Shown: piece by piece, positions 44,954 through 53,928 of the stretch
How positions within the stretch are numbered: position 1 is the first letter of the stretch
Layout of the letters: every line of letters starts with the position of its first letter
From: Niveispirillum sp048066115
GTDB lineage: Bacteria; Pseudomonadota; Alphaproteobacteria; Azospirillales; Azospirillaceae
DNA length: 64,000 bases
Direction: 5' to 3'
NCBI RefSeq assembly: GCF_048066115.1
Contig: NZ_JBLTYX010000014.1
Coordinates: 1 to 64,000, forward strand
Position numbers and translations under genes: made by a program
Notes under the pieces: model-generated
The model's database searches: none
What the model saw: only the letters and a program-made list of their open reading frames with translations
Told to the model about the DNA's origin: nothing

Positions 44954-45745
44954 ATGGGCACCCCTACCAACATCGCGCTGCGTCTGTTCGACATCTACAA
45001 TCGGCAGGGCTTTCAGATCACGTCCGAGCTGAACAGCGAACATGTCTATTCCGATACTTACATCTTCACCCGGATATACCAGAACAACAGAAGCCAGACC
45101 CATCATCTGGGTATCGCCATGCGCGAGGTCCATTTTCTGGAATCCCTCTGTTCCCTGCGCGATATCCGCAACATTTTCGTCATCGGCAACAGCTTCGCCT
45201 TCAGCACCTTTGCCCTGGCGCTCATCAATCCGCAGGCCAAGGTCGTGGCGATCGAAATCGGGGATGAGGATTTCACCGCCGAATGGATCGACCGGACGAA
45301 CCGGATCGCTCGGGAAGAAGGGCTGAACATCACGGTGATCAAGGGCTCATCGCCTGAGAATAATGCGGACATCATCAACAGGGAGTTCGATGGCCGCATC
45401 GATCTGGCCTTTGTCGACGGTCTGCATACAACGGCAGCCGTCGAAGCCGATTTCGAGAGCCTGATCCCGTTCGGACATGACGAAACCATGTTCGTCTTCC
45501 ACGATGTCCTGAGCTTCTCCCTGACCGAGGGGCTGTCCCGCGTCGTGACCCGCCATCCAATGGATGGCCGGGTCTTCTTCGCCACCCCTTCCGGCATGGC
45601 GGTCGTGCAGAAGACCCTGCCGCCCAACTATGACATTTTCAGCGAGACCTACGGCTGCAGCGCCCTGGTGCAGATCATCATCAATGCCTATCGCGCCGCC
45701 AAGGAAGAGGAAGAGGCGAAGCGGAGGCAGGCGCTGTCGGCCTGA
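44954..45745 (+). CDS. Class I SAM-dependent methyltransferase (Methyltransf_24-like)
   Basis: A 263-residue protein with a Rossmann methyltransferase core: VIGNSFAFSTFALALINPQA is a degenerate motif I, KVVAIEIGDED is motif II, and DLAFVDGLHTTAAVEADFES is the IDGxH-type block of this family. A highly charged tail (AAKEEEEAKRRQAL) ends it. The AGGAAGG ribosome site supports ATG 44954. Probably a partner of the FkbM gene upstream; the substrate is unknown. Confidence 0.75.
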   Translation: MGTPTNIALRLFDIYNRQGFQITSELNSEHVYSDTYIFTRIYQNNRSQTHHLGIAMREVHFLESLCSLRDIRNIFVIGNSFAFSTFALALINPQAKVVAIEIGDEDFTAEWIDRTNRIAREEGLNITVIKGSSPENNADIINREFDGRIDLAFVDGLHTTAAVEADFESLIPFGHDETMFVFHDVLSFSLTEGLSRVVTRHPMDGRVFFATPSGMAVVQKTLPPNYDIFSETYGCSALVQIIINAYRAAKEEEEAKRRQALSA

Positions 45746-45772
45746 CAAGGCACATCGCGCCAATTCCCCCTG

Positions 45773-46177
45773 TCAGCCCGGATTGGCCGCGGCCCAGCGG
45801 CCCTCCTGCGTTCGTCCGCCATAGCCATAGGCATGACCGTCCACCCCATGGACCAGGACATAGCTTTCAGCATGCGTCGGCCCCAGCAGCGCGGACATGC
45901 CGCTGAATGCGGCTTCGACGAAGCGCGTCGTTTCCGCCTTCACGTTGGTGCCGGCGGTGACCTTGACATCGATCCAGAAGGCGGACAGCCCGTCATCAAC
46001 CGGGCGCCGTCCCGCAATCCACCAGTTCCGGCCGGCCGCCGGCTCCACCAGTACGGCCGTCACACCCGGGTCCTTGCCCAGATGGTCGGCCGACCAGCCG
46101 GAAACGGCGGCTGCAATGCGGTCCTCCAACCCGGGAAGCGGGTTCGGCGTGACATAACGAACAATGATCATCGGCAT
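45773..46177 (-). CDS. Tautomerase-family (4-oxalocrotonate tautomerase-like) protein
   Basis: A 134-residue protein starting MPMIIVRYV, with the catalytic N-terminal Pro (Pro1 after Met removal) of the tautomerase superfamily. It seems to comprise two beta-alpha-beta units, the second around WIDVKVTAGTNVKAETTRF. The ATG at 46177 has GGAGG 6 nt upstream; the longer frame would bury the catalytic proline. Divergent from the LysR gene, which likely controls it. Confidence 0.8.
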   Translation of the reverse strand: MPMIIVRYVTPNPLPGLEDRIAAAVSGWSADHLGKDPGVTAVLVEPAAGRNWWIAGRRPVDDGLSAFWIDVKVTAGTNVKAETTRFVEAAFSGMSALLGPTHAESYVLVHGVDGHAYGYGGRTQEGRWAAANPG

Positions 46178-46237
46178 CTGAAGCCTCCATCCAAAGGGTG
46201 ATGACTGCAATCTGGCATCAATGAACCATTCATGTAA

Positions 46238-46278
46238 TCATATGGATTAATATGAATATCATAGTGGATTCCTATGAT
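46238..46278. promoter_or_regulatory. LysR operator repeats overlapping regulator start
   Basis: Two adjacent inverted repeats: TCATAT-ggatta-ATATGA (46238-46255) and ATCATAG-tggattc-CTATGAT (46258-46278). The second spans the LysR start codon, which suggests autorepression. Both contain TGGATT-like centres, consistent with one protein binding both. Confidence 0.55.
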
Positions 46279-47116
46279 GCTGGACCTCGAATCCATCCGC
46301 CTCTTCGTGCTGACGGCCGATCTGGGCAATCTGACGCGCGCGGCGGAGGCGGCGGGCACGGTGCAGCCGGTGGTCAGCCAGCGGCTGCGGGCACTGGAGG
46401 AACGGCTGGGCTGCCGGCTGCTGGACCGCAATGCTCGCCGTGCCGTGCCGACGGCCGAGGGGGCCGCCTTCCTGGAACGGGCGCGCCGACTGCTGTCGGC
46501 CCATGACGCGGCCCTTGGCTTTCGTGACGATGGCGATGGCATGGAACTGCGGCTGGGCATCAGCGACCATGCCCTGGGCTTGAGCGCTGGACCGCTGTTC
46601 CAGCGTCTGCGGACCTCCCTGCCCACCCGTTGCCGGCTGGAAGTGCGGGTGGGCCTATCCCAGAACCTGCGCGGATCCTTCGATGCCGGGGCGCTGGATG
46701 CGGTGATCATCCGCAGGGAGGCCGGCGGCCAGGAGGGGGAAAGCCTGGGGCTGGACCCGCTGGGCTGGCGTGGGCTGGCATCGGCGCATGTGCCGGGGCA
46801 GCCGCTGTGCCTGGCCACCCTGGGGGCACCCTGCGGCGTGCGGGCCCAGGCCATCCGGGCCCTGGAGCAGGCGGGCATCCCGTGGCGCGAAAGCCTGGTG
46901 GCCGGCAGTTGTGCCATGCTGGCTGACGGCGCGCGCGCAGGTCTTGGCATCGCCCCGATGGGGCGGCTCGCCGGCGGAGATCTGCCGGAGCTTGGCCACC
47001 TGCTGCGGTTGCCCGCTTTGAAACCGTCGGAGATCGTGTTGCTGGGCCGGCAGCGGGACGCAGCCATGGCCACGGCGCTGCGCGTGCTGGCCGCCGGGGT
47101 GCGGGCGGTCCTTTGA
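46274..47116 (+). CDS. LysR-family transcriptional regulator
   Basis: A 280-residue regulator with N-terminal winged helix (LDLESIRLFVLTADLGNLTR to VSQRLRALEERLG) and a periplasmic-binding-like effector domain. It is divergent from the tautomerase gene with inverted repeats between, so it presumably activates that gene and controls itself. ATG 46274 or 46277 may start it. Confidence 0.88.
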   Translation: MMLDLESIRLFVLTADLGNLTRAAEAAGTVQPVVSQRLRALEERLGCRLLDRNARRAVPTAEGAAFLERARRLLSAHDAALGFRDDGDGMELRLGISDHALGLSAGPLFQRLRTSLPTRCRLEVRVGLSQNLRGSFDAGALDAVIIRREAGGQEGESLGLDPLGWRGLASAHVPGQPLCLATLGAPCGVRAQAIRALEQAGIPWRESLVAGSCAMLADGARAGLGIAPMGRLAGGDLPELGHLLRLPALKPSEIVLLGRQRDAAMATALRVLAAGVRAVL

Positions 47117-47125
47117 AAACACGAA

Positions 47126-47151
47126 GCCCCGGAACATCGCTGTTCCGGGGC
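47126..47151. terminator. Terminator between LysR gene and tRNA-Leu
   Basis: GCCCCGGAACA pairs with TGTTCCGGGGC around TCGC. It lies between the ends of two convergent units and may serve both. Confidence 0.75.
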
Positions 47152-47165
47152 TTATCGCGAAATCA

Positions 47166-47250
47166 TGGTGCGGCCGAAAAGACTCGAACTTTCACGGGTT
47201 GCCCCACAGCGACCTCAACGCTGCGCGTCTACCAATTCCGCCACGGCCGC
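47166..47250 (-). tRNA. tRNA-Leu (GAG)
   Basis: An 85-nt class II tRNA with a long variable arm and encoded CCA. The anticodon stem CAGCG/CGCTG closes loop TTGAGGT, anticodon GAG. Confidence 0.97.
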
Positions 47251-47425
47251 AAGCACATGTCGAAAACCAAACGGGGTTGCCGTTCGGTGGAGCGGTGGAT
47301 AGCAAATCGCGAACGGCCGTTCAAGCTTCAAATCCGGAACCCCGACCATGCTACGGATTTGACGGGCCGGTCACGCATGATAGCTTCTGCACCACGTTCC
47401 ACGCCCTGATGGGAGACCGGCGACA

Positions 47426-48535
47426 ATGAACCTGAAGAAAACCCTGACCGCGGCGCTGACGGCCGCGACCATGCTGACCGCGATGCCGGCCCTGGCCGAC
47501 ACGGTGGTCGGGCTGGTGGCGCCGCTGACCGGCCCCAACGCGGTTTTCGGTGAGCAGATGCGCCGCGGGGCCGAGATGGCCGTGGCCGACATCAACGCCA
47601 AGGGCGGTCTGCTGGGCGAAAAGCTGGTGCTGGTCAACCTGGACGATGCATCGAATCCCAGCCAGGGCGTGGCCATCGCCAACAAGCTGGCCACCCAGGG
47701 CGGCGTGGCCGCCTTCGGCAACTTCAATTCCGCCGTCTCGATTCCCTCCTCCAAGGTGTTCGCGGATGAAGGAATCATCATGATCTCCCCCGCCTCCACC
47801 AACCCGCAACTGACCGAGCAGGGCTTCACCACCGTCTTCCGCACCTGCGGGCGCGATGACCAGCAGGGGGACGTGGCTTCCGCCTGGCTGATCAAAAACC
47901 ACAAGGACGGCAAGATCGCCGTCATCCATGACCAGACCACCTATGGCCGCGGTCTGGCCGAGGCCACCCGCGCCGCGCTGAACAAGGGCGGCAAGAAGGA
48001 GGCGATGTTCGACGCGGTGAATGTCGGCGACCGCGACATGTCGGCCCTGGTCACCAAGATGAAGGATGCCGGCATCAATGTCGTCTACTTCGGCGGCCTG
48101 CATACCGAAGCCGGGCTGCTGGTCCGCCAGATGGCCGATGCCGGACTGAAGGCCGTGTTCATGTCGGGCGACGGCGTCGTCAACCAGGAATTCTGGAACA
48201 TCGCCGGCACCTCGGCCGAGGGGGCGCTGGTCACCTTCGGCAACGAATACCGCGACAAGCCGGAAGCCTTGGAGGTTGTGAAGCGCTTCCGTGCCGGCGG
48301 GTTCGAACCGGAGGCCTATACGCTCTACACCTATGCCGCCGTGCAGGTCTGGGCCGGCGCCGCAGTGAAGGCCAAGTCGGCGGATGCCGACAAGGTGGCG
48401 GCGAGCATCCGTGACGGCGTCTATACCACCGTGATCGGCCCGCTGTCCTTCGACGCCAAGGGCGACCGCAAGGTCACGGACTATGTCGTCTACCGCTGGT
48501 CCAACGGCAAGTACACGCCGATTCCCGGCCAATAA
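47426..48535 (+). CDS. Branched-chain amino acid ABC transporter substrate-binding protein (LivK-like)
   Basis: A 369-residue periplasmic binding protein, with signal peptide ending MPALAD. The type I binding fold begins VVGLVAPLTGPNAVFGEQMR and contains LVLVNLDDASNPSQGVAIAN and the hinge VVYFGGLHTEAGLLVRQM. Likely ligands are Leu/Ile/Val or related amino acids. No permease or ATPase genes are nearby, so it must share a transporter encoded elsewhere. Strong terminators follow. Confidence 0.9.
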   Translation: MNLKKTLTAALTAATMLTAMPALADTVVGLVAPLTGPNAVFGEQMRRGAEMAVADINAKGGLLGEKLVLVNLDDASNPSQGVAIANKLATQGGVAAFGNFNSAVSIPSSKVFADEGIIMISPASTNPQLTEQGFTTVFRTCGRDDQQGDVASAWLIKNHKDGKIAVIHDQTTYGRGLAEATRAALNKGGKKEAMFDAVNVGDRDMSALVTKMKDAGINVVYFGGLHTEAGLLVRQMADAGLKAVFMSGDGVVNQEFWNIAGTSAEGALVTFGNEYRDKPEALEVVKRFRAGGFEPEAYTLYTYAAVQVWAGAAVKAKSADADKVAASIRDGVYTTVIGPLSFDAKGDRKVTDYVVYRWSNGKYTPIPGQ

Positions 48536-48838
48536 TACCCATTCCCGATGGGTGGAACTCATCGGGAATGGGTTCGGCGGCGACCGAGGCCCGGTGATCG
48601 GAGCCGATCACCGGAACTTCTATAAGCTGCCCGGAGAATGCCCCCGGACCGCAATCCGATCCGGGGCGTTTCTTTTTGGAACTATCACTTTAATCCATAT
48701 ACATTCTTTTGGCCTAGAGGTTTGGACGAGTGGCCGGGTTGTCGGCCGTTGCCCCTTGCCGTAATCAACGTGGGATCGGTGCCGCTATCTCTATGCGGTT
48801 TGACCGCCTGCCTTGTTTCCCAGGTAGAAGGAAAAATA
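48536..48838. other. Intergenic region with stacked hairpins
   Basis: 303 nt. A 12-bp stem CCATTCCCGATG/CATCGGGAATGG lies just beyond the livK-like stop, followed by GGTGATCG-gagc-CGATCACC and a T-tailed terminator (separate entry). The right part is the receiver gene's promoter. Confidence 0.5.
48642..48677 (+). terminator. Terminator downstream of LivK-like gene
   Basis: CCCCGGA pairs with TCCGGGG around an 11-nt loop, followed by CGTTTCTTTTT. Confidence 0.75.
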
Positions 48839-49258
48839 GTGACCGAATCCCCCGCCACGCCAACGCCCTTGAGGATAATGATCGTGGAGGATGATGCGCT
48901 GGTCGCACTGGGCGTCCGGCTCACGGTCAGTGAACTGGGCTATGATGTCGTCGGCATTGCCGCGTCGGAACATGAGGCGCTGGCCCTGGCGCAGGTTGAG
49001 CGGCCACAACTGGCCCTGATGGATATCAGGCTGCGCGGCACCAGCGACGGGGTGAAGGTGGCCCAGCGGCTGTGGCAGGAACTGCGGGTGCGCTGCATCT
49101 TCCTGTCCGCCTATGCCGATGAACATACGATGGAGCGGGTGGCCCAGACGCGGCCCCTTGGCTTCGTCCAGAAACCCTATTCGGCGCTGCAGTTGAAGGG
49201 TGCTTTGGAACAGGCGCGGCTGCGGTTGAATGAAATCGAAAAGCCGTTAAGCCCCTGA
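48839..49258 (+). CDS. Single-domain response regulator
   Basis: A 139-residue protein that is only a receiver domain. The acidic pair is in MIVEDDALVA, the phosphorylated Asp in LALMDIRLRG (about residue 62), Ser/Thr in FLSAYAD and the Lys in GFVQKPYSALQL. It has no output domain, so it acts through protein contact, for example as a phosphorelay or stress-response intermediary. Start GTG 48839 has GAAGGA upstream. No histidine kinase is adjacent. Confidence 0.88.
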   Translation: MTESPATPTPLRIMIVEDDALVALGVRLTVSELGYDVVGIAASEHEALALAQVERPQLALMDIRLRGTSDGVKVAQRLWQELRVRCIFLSAYADEHTMERVAQTRPLGFVQKPYSALQLKGALEQARLRLNEIEKPLSP

Positions 49259-49485
49259 AAATCCCCATATGCGGCATGGGTTTGCCGCAATTCAGTGTGA
49301 TATTGCCCATCAAGGCAGCCGTGATCGAAGCAGATTGCCAGGAAAATACGCATTTCCTGGGGAAAACCGCATCGACCCTGTTGTCAACGGACACTCAAGG
49401 CTTCAAGGTTGGAGCGTTGAAGCGTACCCGGTTACGGGGGGATGGGCCTCCGTCGCCGGCCACAATAATGCGAAGGAGCGAACAA

Positions 49486-49722
49486 ATGCGCGTGCTTCCC
49501 CTGGTTTTCGCCGGCCTGATGGTTGTCGGTCTGGCCGCCTGCGGCAAGAAGGAAGAGGCTGCCGCCCCGGCACCGGCCCCCGCCGCCGAGACCCCCGCCC
49601 CGGCCCCGGCTGAGCCCGCGCCGGCCCCGGCGGAAGTGCCGCCCGCTCCGGCCGAAGGCACCACCACGCCCCCGGCTGACGGCACCACGCCGCCGACCAC
49701 GCCGCCGCCGGAAAACAAGTAA
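49486..49722 (+). CDS. Small Ala/Pro-rich lipoprotein
   Basis: 78 residues: a lipoprotein signal peptide with lipobox LAAC (about residues 16-19), then KKEEAA and an almost pure Ala/Pro/Glu/Thr tail (APAPAPAAETPAPAPAEP and so on) to ENK. The tail should be extended and could span the periplasm. The ribosome site GAAGGAG precedes ATG 49486. No enzyme signature. Confidence 0.75.
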   Translation: MRVLPLVFAGLMVVGLAACGKKEEAAAPAPAPAAETPAPAPAEPAPAPAEVPPAPAEGTTTPPADGTTPPTTPPPENK

Positions 49723-49746
49723 GATCGCCTTCGGGTGATCCAAGGA

Positions 49747-49783
49747 GGGCCGGGCACCATCGAGGTGCCCGGCCCTTTTGTTT
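49747..49783 (+). terminator. Terminator after lipoprotein gene
   Basis: A perfect 12-bp stem GGGCCGGGCACC/GGTGCCCGGCCC around ATCGA, then TTTTGTTT. It also faces the convergent nlpD-like gene. Confidence 0.92.
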
Positions 49784-49792
49784 GGGGCTCCG

Positions 49793-51046
49793 TTATCTCT
49801 CCAGTTGGTCCACGGGGTTGAGCACCTGCTCCCCCTTGCGGACGGCGAAATGCAGCTGGGCGGAGCGGACATTGCCGGTCTGGCCAACCGTGCCGATGCC
49901 CTGGCCGCGCGTCACGCGCTGCCCCTGTTCCACCGCGATCACGTCCAGATGCGCATAGACGGTGACGAAGCCGCCATCATGGCGGATCAGAACCAGATTA
50001 CCGAATGATTTCAACTGGTTGCCGGCATAAGCGACGATGCCGTTCTCCGCCGCCGCCACGGCCGTGCCCTTGGGCGCGCCGATATTGATGCCGTCATTGC
50101 GCAGCCCCCCCGGCTTGTCCCCGAAGGTCGACAGGATGGGACCGCGCACGGGCCAAAGGAAACGGTTGCCGGCGCGGGCCGGCGGCACCTCATCCTTGGG
50201 CGGGGCCGGGGGCGGTGCCACAGCGGCCACCTGGGCGGGTGGCGTTTCCACCACGGGCGCCGGCTGGAGTGCCGGGGCTGGACGACGGTCGGGCGTGACG
50301 GCTGGTGGCGGTGTGGGGGACGGCGGGGCCAGGCTTTCCGTCTCCACCCCCTTGCGGCCGGCAGCCGAAGCACCGGATGGGATCGTGGTCGACGGGCGCG
50401 TGGCCACGGTCCCCCCCACGGTGACGGGAGGTGCTGCGGATGTCGTGGCCGGGGCCGGCGGCGAAAGCGGCGTCACTTCGATGGCCGGGCGCTGGCTACG
50501 CTCCAGGGGGCTGGAACTGGCGGCGGGTGGCAGATCGGGCTTGCGGCCGGGTGCGGGCATGGCGGGCTTGGCCGCAGGTACTGGAACCGGCGGCGGGGCG
50601 GCAGCAGCGATGGCGGTACCGGAAACCGGGCTTTGCCCCGGCAGGTGCAAGGTCTGGCCGGCCTTCAGGGTGTAAGGCTGCTGCAAACCGTTCAGCCGCA
50701 CCAGTTCCGCCATGTCCACCTGATACTGGCGCGACAGGCCATAGAGCGTGTCGCCGGGCCGGACGGTATAAACCTTGGGTGTGGGCAGGGTCAGGCGCTG
50801 GCCGGGCTGCAGCACATAGGGCGCTACCAGGCCGTTGGCTTCGATCAGGTCGCGGACGGGGACGTTATATTGCTGGGCCAGCTTGTACAGCGTGTCGCCG
50901 CGCGAGACGAACAGGCTGTTGGGCGATGCCGCCGGCGCACGGGCGGCCGGGCTGGGCAGGTCGCCTTCGGTGGAGCAGCCGGCGAGCGTCAGCCCGGCCA
51001 GCAGGGCCAGGGCCAGACGCGCGGAGCGGCGGCCAGCCTTCATCAT
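49793..51046 (-). CDS. nlpD: NlpD-like LysM/M23 lipoprotein (probable amidase activator)
   Basis: A 417-residue lipoprotein (lipobox LAGC) with two LysM domains (SLFVSRGDTLYKLAQQYNVP; VYTVRPGDTLYGLSRQYQVD), a long Pro/Ala-rich linker and a C-terminal LytM/M23 domain. The usual zinc ligands of M23 peptidases (HxGxD) are replaced by NDGIN, as in NlpD, so it probably activates a cell-wall amidase rather than cutting peptidoglycan. The ATG at 51046 overlaps the pcm stop by 4 nt. The surE-pcm-nlpD order is shared with E. coli. Confidence 0.9.
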   Translation of the reverse strand: MMKAGRRSARLALALLAGLTLAGCSTEGDLPSPAARAPAASPNSLFVSRGDTLYKLAQQYNVPVRDLIEANGLVAPYVLQPGQRLTLPTPKVYTVRPGDTLYGLSRQYQVDMAELVRLNGLQQPYTLKAGQTLHLPGQSPVSGTAIAAAAPPPVPVPAAKPAMPAPGRKPDLPPAASSSPLERSQRPAIEVTPLSPPAPATTSAAPPVTVGGTVATRPSTTIPSGASAAGRKGVETESLAPPSPTPPPAVTPDRRPAPALQPAPVVETPPAQVAAVAPPPAPPKDEVPPARAGNRFLWPVRGPILSTFGDKPGGLRNDGINIGAPKGTAVAAAENGIVAYAGNQLKSFGNLVLIRHDGGFVTVYAHLDVIAVEQGQRVTRGQGIGTVGQTGNVRSAQLHFAVRKGEQVLNPVDQLER

Positions 51047-51699
51047 GCCGGCACACTGTCCGGGGCGACATCCGGCAGCAGGGGAACGAACCTGACGGGC
51101 CACAGTACCTCTCGCTTCAATCCATCCACGTCCCGGCGAATGCGCACCACATTCAGCGCCCGGTGATCCGGCCCCAGCGGGATCACCATGATACCACCAA
51201 CCGCCAGTTGCTCCACAAGCTCCGGTGGCGGATTACCGATGCAACCTGCGGTGACGAGGATGCGTTCAAAGGGTGCCGCCTCTGGCCAGCCCTTGATCCC
51301 ATCCCCCACCCGTGCCGTCATATTATGCAGGCGCAGGGCCGTGAACCTTTGTTCAGCCTCCAGCGCCAGGGGGCGGTGGCGCTCGATCGTATAGACCCGC
51401 CGCGCCACCTTGGCCAGAATCGCGGCCTGATATCCGGAGCCCGTTCCAATTTCCAGCACCTTATGCCGGTCGGTCAGTTCCAGGGCCTGGGTCATCAGCC
51501 CCACCACCTGCGGCTGGCTGATGGTCTGGCCATGGCCGATGGGCAGGGCCGTATCCTCATACGCCTGGTCGCGGAAGGGGCGCGGCACGAACAGTTCGCG
51601 CGGGATCAGCTCGATCGCGCGCAGCACATTGACGTCCGTCACCCCCTGGCGGCGCAGCAGCATCAGCAATCTGATCTTGCGCGCCGCCCCACCGCTCAT
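51043..51699 (-). CDS. pcm: Protein-L-isoaspartate(D-aspartate) O-methyltransferase
   Basis: A 218-residue repair enzyme methylating isoaspartyl residues in damaged proteins. The blocks DTALPIGHGQTISQPQVVGLM and VLEIGTGSGYQAAILA are diagnostic. Its start overlaps the surE stop by 4 nt and its stop overlaps nlpD, so the chain serS-surE-pcm-nlpD is one operon. It is the canonical copy relative to the PCMT-like gene at 22386. Confidence 0.96.
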   Translation of the reverse strand: MSGGAARKIRLLMLLRRQGVTDVNVLRAIELIPRELFVPRPFRDQAYEDTALPIGHGQTISQPQVVGLMTQALELTDRHKVLEIGTGSGYQAAILAKVARRVYTIERHRPLALEAEQRFTALRLHNMTARVGDGIKGWPEAAPFERILVTAGCIGNPPPELVEQLAVGGIMVIPLGPDHRALNVVRIRRDVDGLKREVLWPVRFVPLLPDVAPDSVPA

Positions 51700-52472
51700 G
51701 CAAAGGCGCCTTTCAGGCCTTCCAGGCAGCCATAATGGGTCAGGTCCAGATAAATCGGCGTGACCGCGACGCCGCCATGATTGACGACATGTACATCGGT
51801 ATCGGCGGGCACATCTTCATCCCCGCGCGCGGCCCCGATCCAGAAATAGCGCCGGCCGCGCGGGTCCACCCGTTCGTCCAGCTCATCCCCGATCTTGCGG
51901 TTGCCGTGGCGGACCACCTGCACGCCGGTGACATCGCCGACAGACACGTCCGGATAATTCACATTCATCAGGACAAGCTTCGGCCAGTCCGCCGACATCA
52001 CCTTGCGCACCACGTCGGCCCCCATGGCTTCCGGCACCGCCCAGTTGGGCGGGCCGCCATGGGGCATGCGCTGGCTCATGGCGATGGCGCGCACACCCAG
52101 CAGCGTGGCTTCCATGGCGCAGGCGATGGTGCCGGAATAGGTGACATCCTCCCCCAGGTTGGACCCGTGGTTGATGCCGGACAGGACCAGGGTCGGCCGC
52201 TTGTCCGCCATCAGATGGTTGATGGCCAGCAGCACGCAGTCGGTGGGCGTGCCGTCAATGGCAAAGCGTTTCGGCCCCAGTTCCCGCACGCGCAGCGGCC
52301 GGTGCATGGTCAGGCTGTGGCTGGCGCCGGATTGTTCCAGTTCCGGCGCCACCACCCAGACATCATCGGTCAGCTGCCGCGCGATCGCCTCCAGCACAGC
52401 CAGACCGGCGGCATTGATGCCGTCATCATTGCTGACCAGGATGCGGGCGTCGGTGAAATCGAACTCAGCCAT
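51696..52472 (-). CDS. surE: 5'/3'-nucleotidase SurE
   Basis: A 258-residue metal-dependent nucleotidase/survival protein. The metal site LVSNDDGINAAGL is at the N-terminus, and SGINHGSNLGEDVTYSGTIA is the second family motif. The ATG at 52472 overlaps the serS stop by 8 nt, indicating translational coupling. Confidence 0.96.
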   Translation of the reverse strand: MAEFDFTDARILVSNDDGINAAGLAVLEAIARQLTDDVWVVAPELEQSGASHSLTMHRPLRVRELGPKRFAIDGTPTDCVLLAINHLMADKRPTLVLSGINHGSNLGEDVTYSGTIACAMEATLLGVRAIAMSQRMPHGGPPNWAVPEAMGADVVRKVMSADWPKLVLMNVNYPDVSVGDVTGVQVVRHGNRKIGDELDERVDPRGRRYFWIGAARGDEDVPADTDVHVVNHGGVAVTPIYLDLTHYGCLEGLKGAFA

Positions 52473-53739
52473 TGATCGCGATCCGGTCCACGCCACCCAT
52501 ATAGGGGATCAGCGCCTCGGGGATCAGGATGGAGCCGTCGGCCTGCTGGTAGTTCTCCAGCACGGCGACCAGGCAGCGGCCGACAGCCGTGCCCGACCCG
52601 TTCAGCGTGTGCACGAACTGGGTGGCCTTGTCGCCCTTGGCGCGGAAGCGGGCCTTCATGCGCCGTGCCTGGAAATCCCCGCAGTTGGAGCAGCTGGAGA
52701 TTTCGCGATAGGCGCCCTGCCCCGGCAACCAGACCTCGATATCGTAGGTCTTCTGGGCGGTGAAGCCCATGTCGCCGGCGCACAGGGTCACGGTGCGGAA
52801 CGGCAGGCCCAGACGCTTCAGCACCGTCTCGGCGGCATCGGTCATCCGCTCATGTTCGGTGGCCGACTGGTCCGGCGTGGCGATGGAGACCATTTCCACC
52901 TTGTAGAACTGGTGCTGGCGGATCATGCCGCGTGTATCGCGGCCGGCCGAGCCGGCTTCGGACCGGAAACAGGGCGTGCGGGCGGTCAGGCGCAGCGGCA
53001 GTTCATCGGCATCCAGGATAGCGTCATTGACCAGATTGGTCAGCGGCACCTCGGCCGTGGGGATCAGCCAGAAACCGTTGGTGGTCTGGAACAGATCCTC
53101 GGTGAATTTGGGCAGCTGGCCGGTGCCGAAGGCGGCGTCATCCTTGACCAGCAACGGCGGCGACACCTCCTCATACCCGTATTCGGTGGTGTGGATGTCC
53201 AGCATGAAGTCGCCCAGCGCGCGTTCCAGGCGGGCCAGCTTGCCACGCAGCACGGTGAAGCGCGCGCCCGACAGCTTGGCCGCCAGATCGAAGCTCATCA
53301 AGCCCAGGGCTTCCCCCAGCTCGAAATGCTGCTTGGCATTGTTGATGCCGGCCGGCGTGCCCACGCGGCGGATCTCGACATTGTCATGCTCGTCCTTGCC
53401 ATCGGGCACATCCGAGGCGGGGATGTTGGGGTAGGAGGCCAGGATGCGATCCAACTCGGCCGCCAGTTCCTTCTCGCGCTCCTCGAGCTGCGGCATCTTT
53501 TCCTTGATGGATGCCACCTCGTCCAGCAGCGGTTGGGCGTCCTTGCCTTCCTTCTTATAGGCACCGATCAGCTTCGACGCCTCGTTCCGGCGGGCCTGAA
53601 GCTCCTGCGACTGCGTCTGGCAGGCGCGACGCTCCTGATCCAGTTCCAGGATGCGGGAGGACAGCGGTTCCACGCCGCGCCGGGCCAGGCCGGCATCGAA
53701 GGCAGCGGGATTGTCGCGGATGGAACGGATGTCGTGCAT
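52465..53739 (-). CDS. serS: Seryl-tRNA synthetase
   Basis: A 424-residue class II synthetase charging tRNA-Ser. The N-terminal coiled-coil arm (RRACQTQSQELQARRNEASK and onward) binds the tRNA; motif 2 is in CFRSEAGSAGRDTRGMIRQH and motif 3 in NGSGTAVGRCLVAVLENYQ. First gene of the serS-surE-pcm-nlpD operon. Confidence 0.98.
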   Translation of the reverse strand: MHDIRSIRDNPAAFDAGLARRGVEPLSSRILELDQERRACQTQSQELQARRNEASKLIGAYKKEGKDAQPLLDEVASIKEKMPQLEEREKELAAELDRILASYPNIPASDVPDGKDEHDNVEIRRVGTPAGINNAKQHFELGEALGLMSFDLAAKLSGARFTVLRGKLARLERALGDFMLDIHTTEYGYEEVSPPLLVKDDAAFGTGQLPKFTEDLFQTTNGFWLIPTAEVPLTNLVNDAILDADELPLRLTARTPCFRSEAGSAGRDTRGMIRQHQFYKVEMVSIATPDQSATEHERMTDAAETVLKRLGLPFRTVTLCAGDMGFTAQKTYDIEVWLPGQGAYREISSCSNCGDFQARRMKARFRAKGDKATQFVHTLNGSGTAVGRCLVAVLENYQQADGSILIPEALIPYMGGVDRIAING

Positions 53740-53928
53740 GGAAAACCAGATGGATAGGGTTCAAATCGGTCGCACGTTTATAGTGGCGGAGGGGGGATGC
53801 CGTCCAGCGCCCACAGGTCGCGGGGGCGTAACCCGTGTGAACGTCGCGCGACATCCCTGCCTTCACGCTTGCTCCATCATCGGACTCCGAATATAAATCC
53901 AGCCTGCAACCAGAGGCTGGAAAACCCG

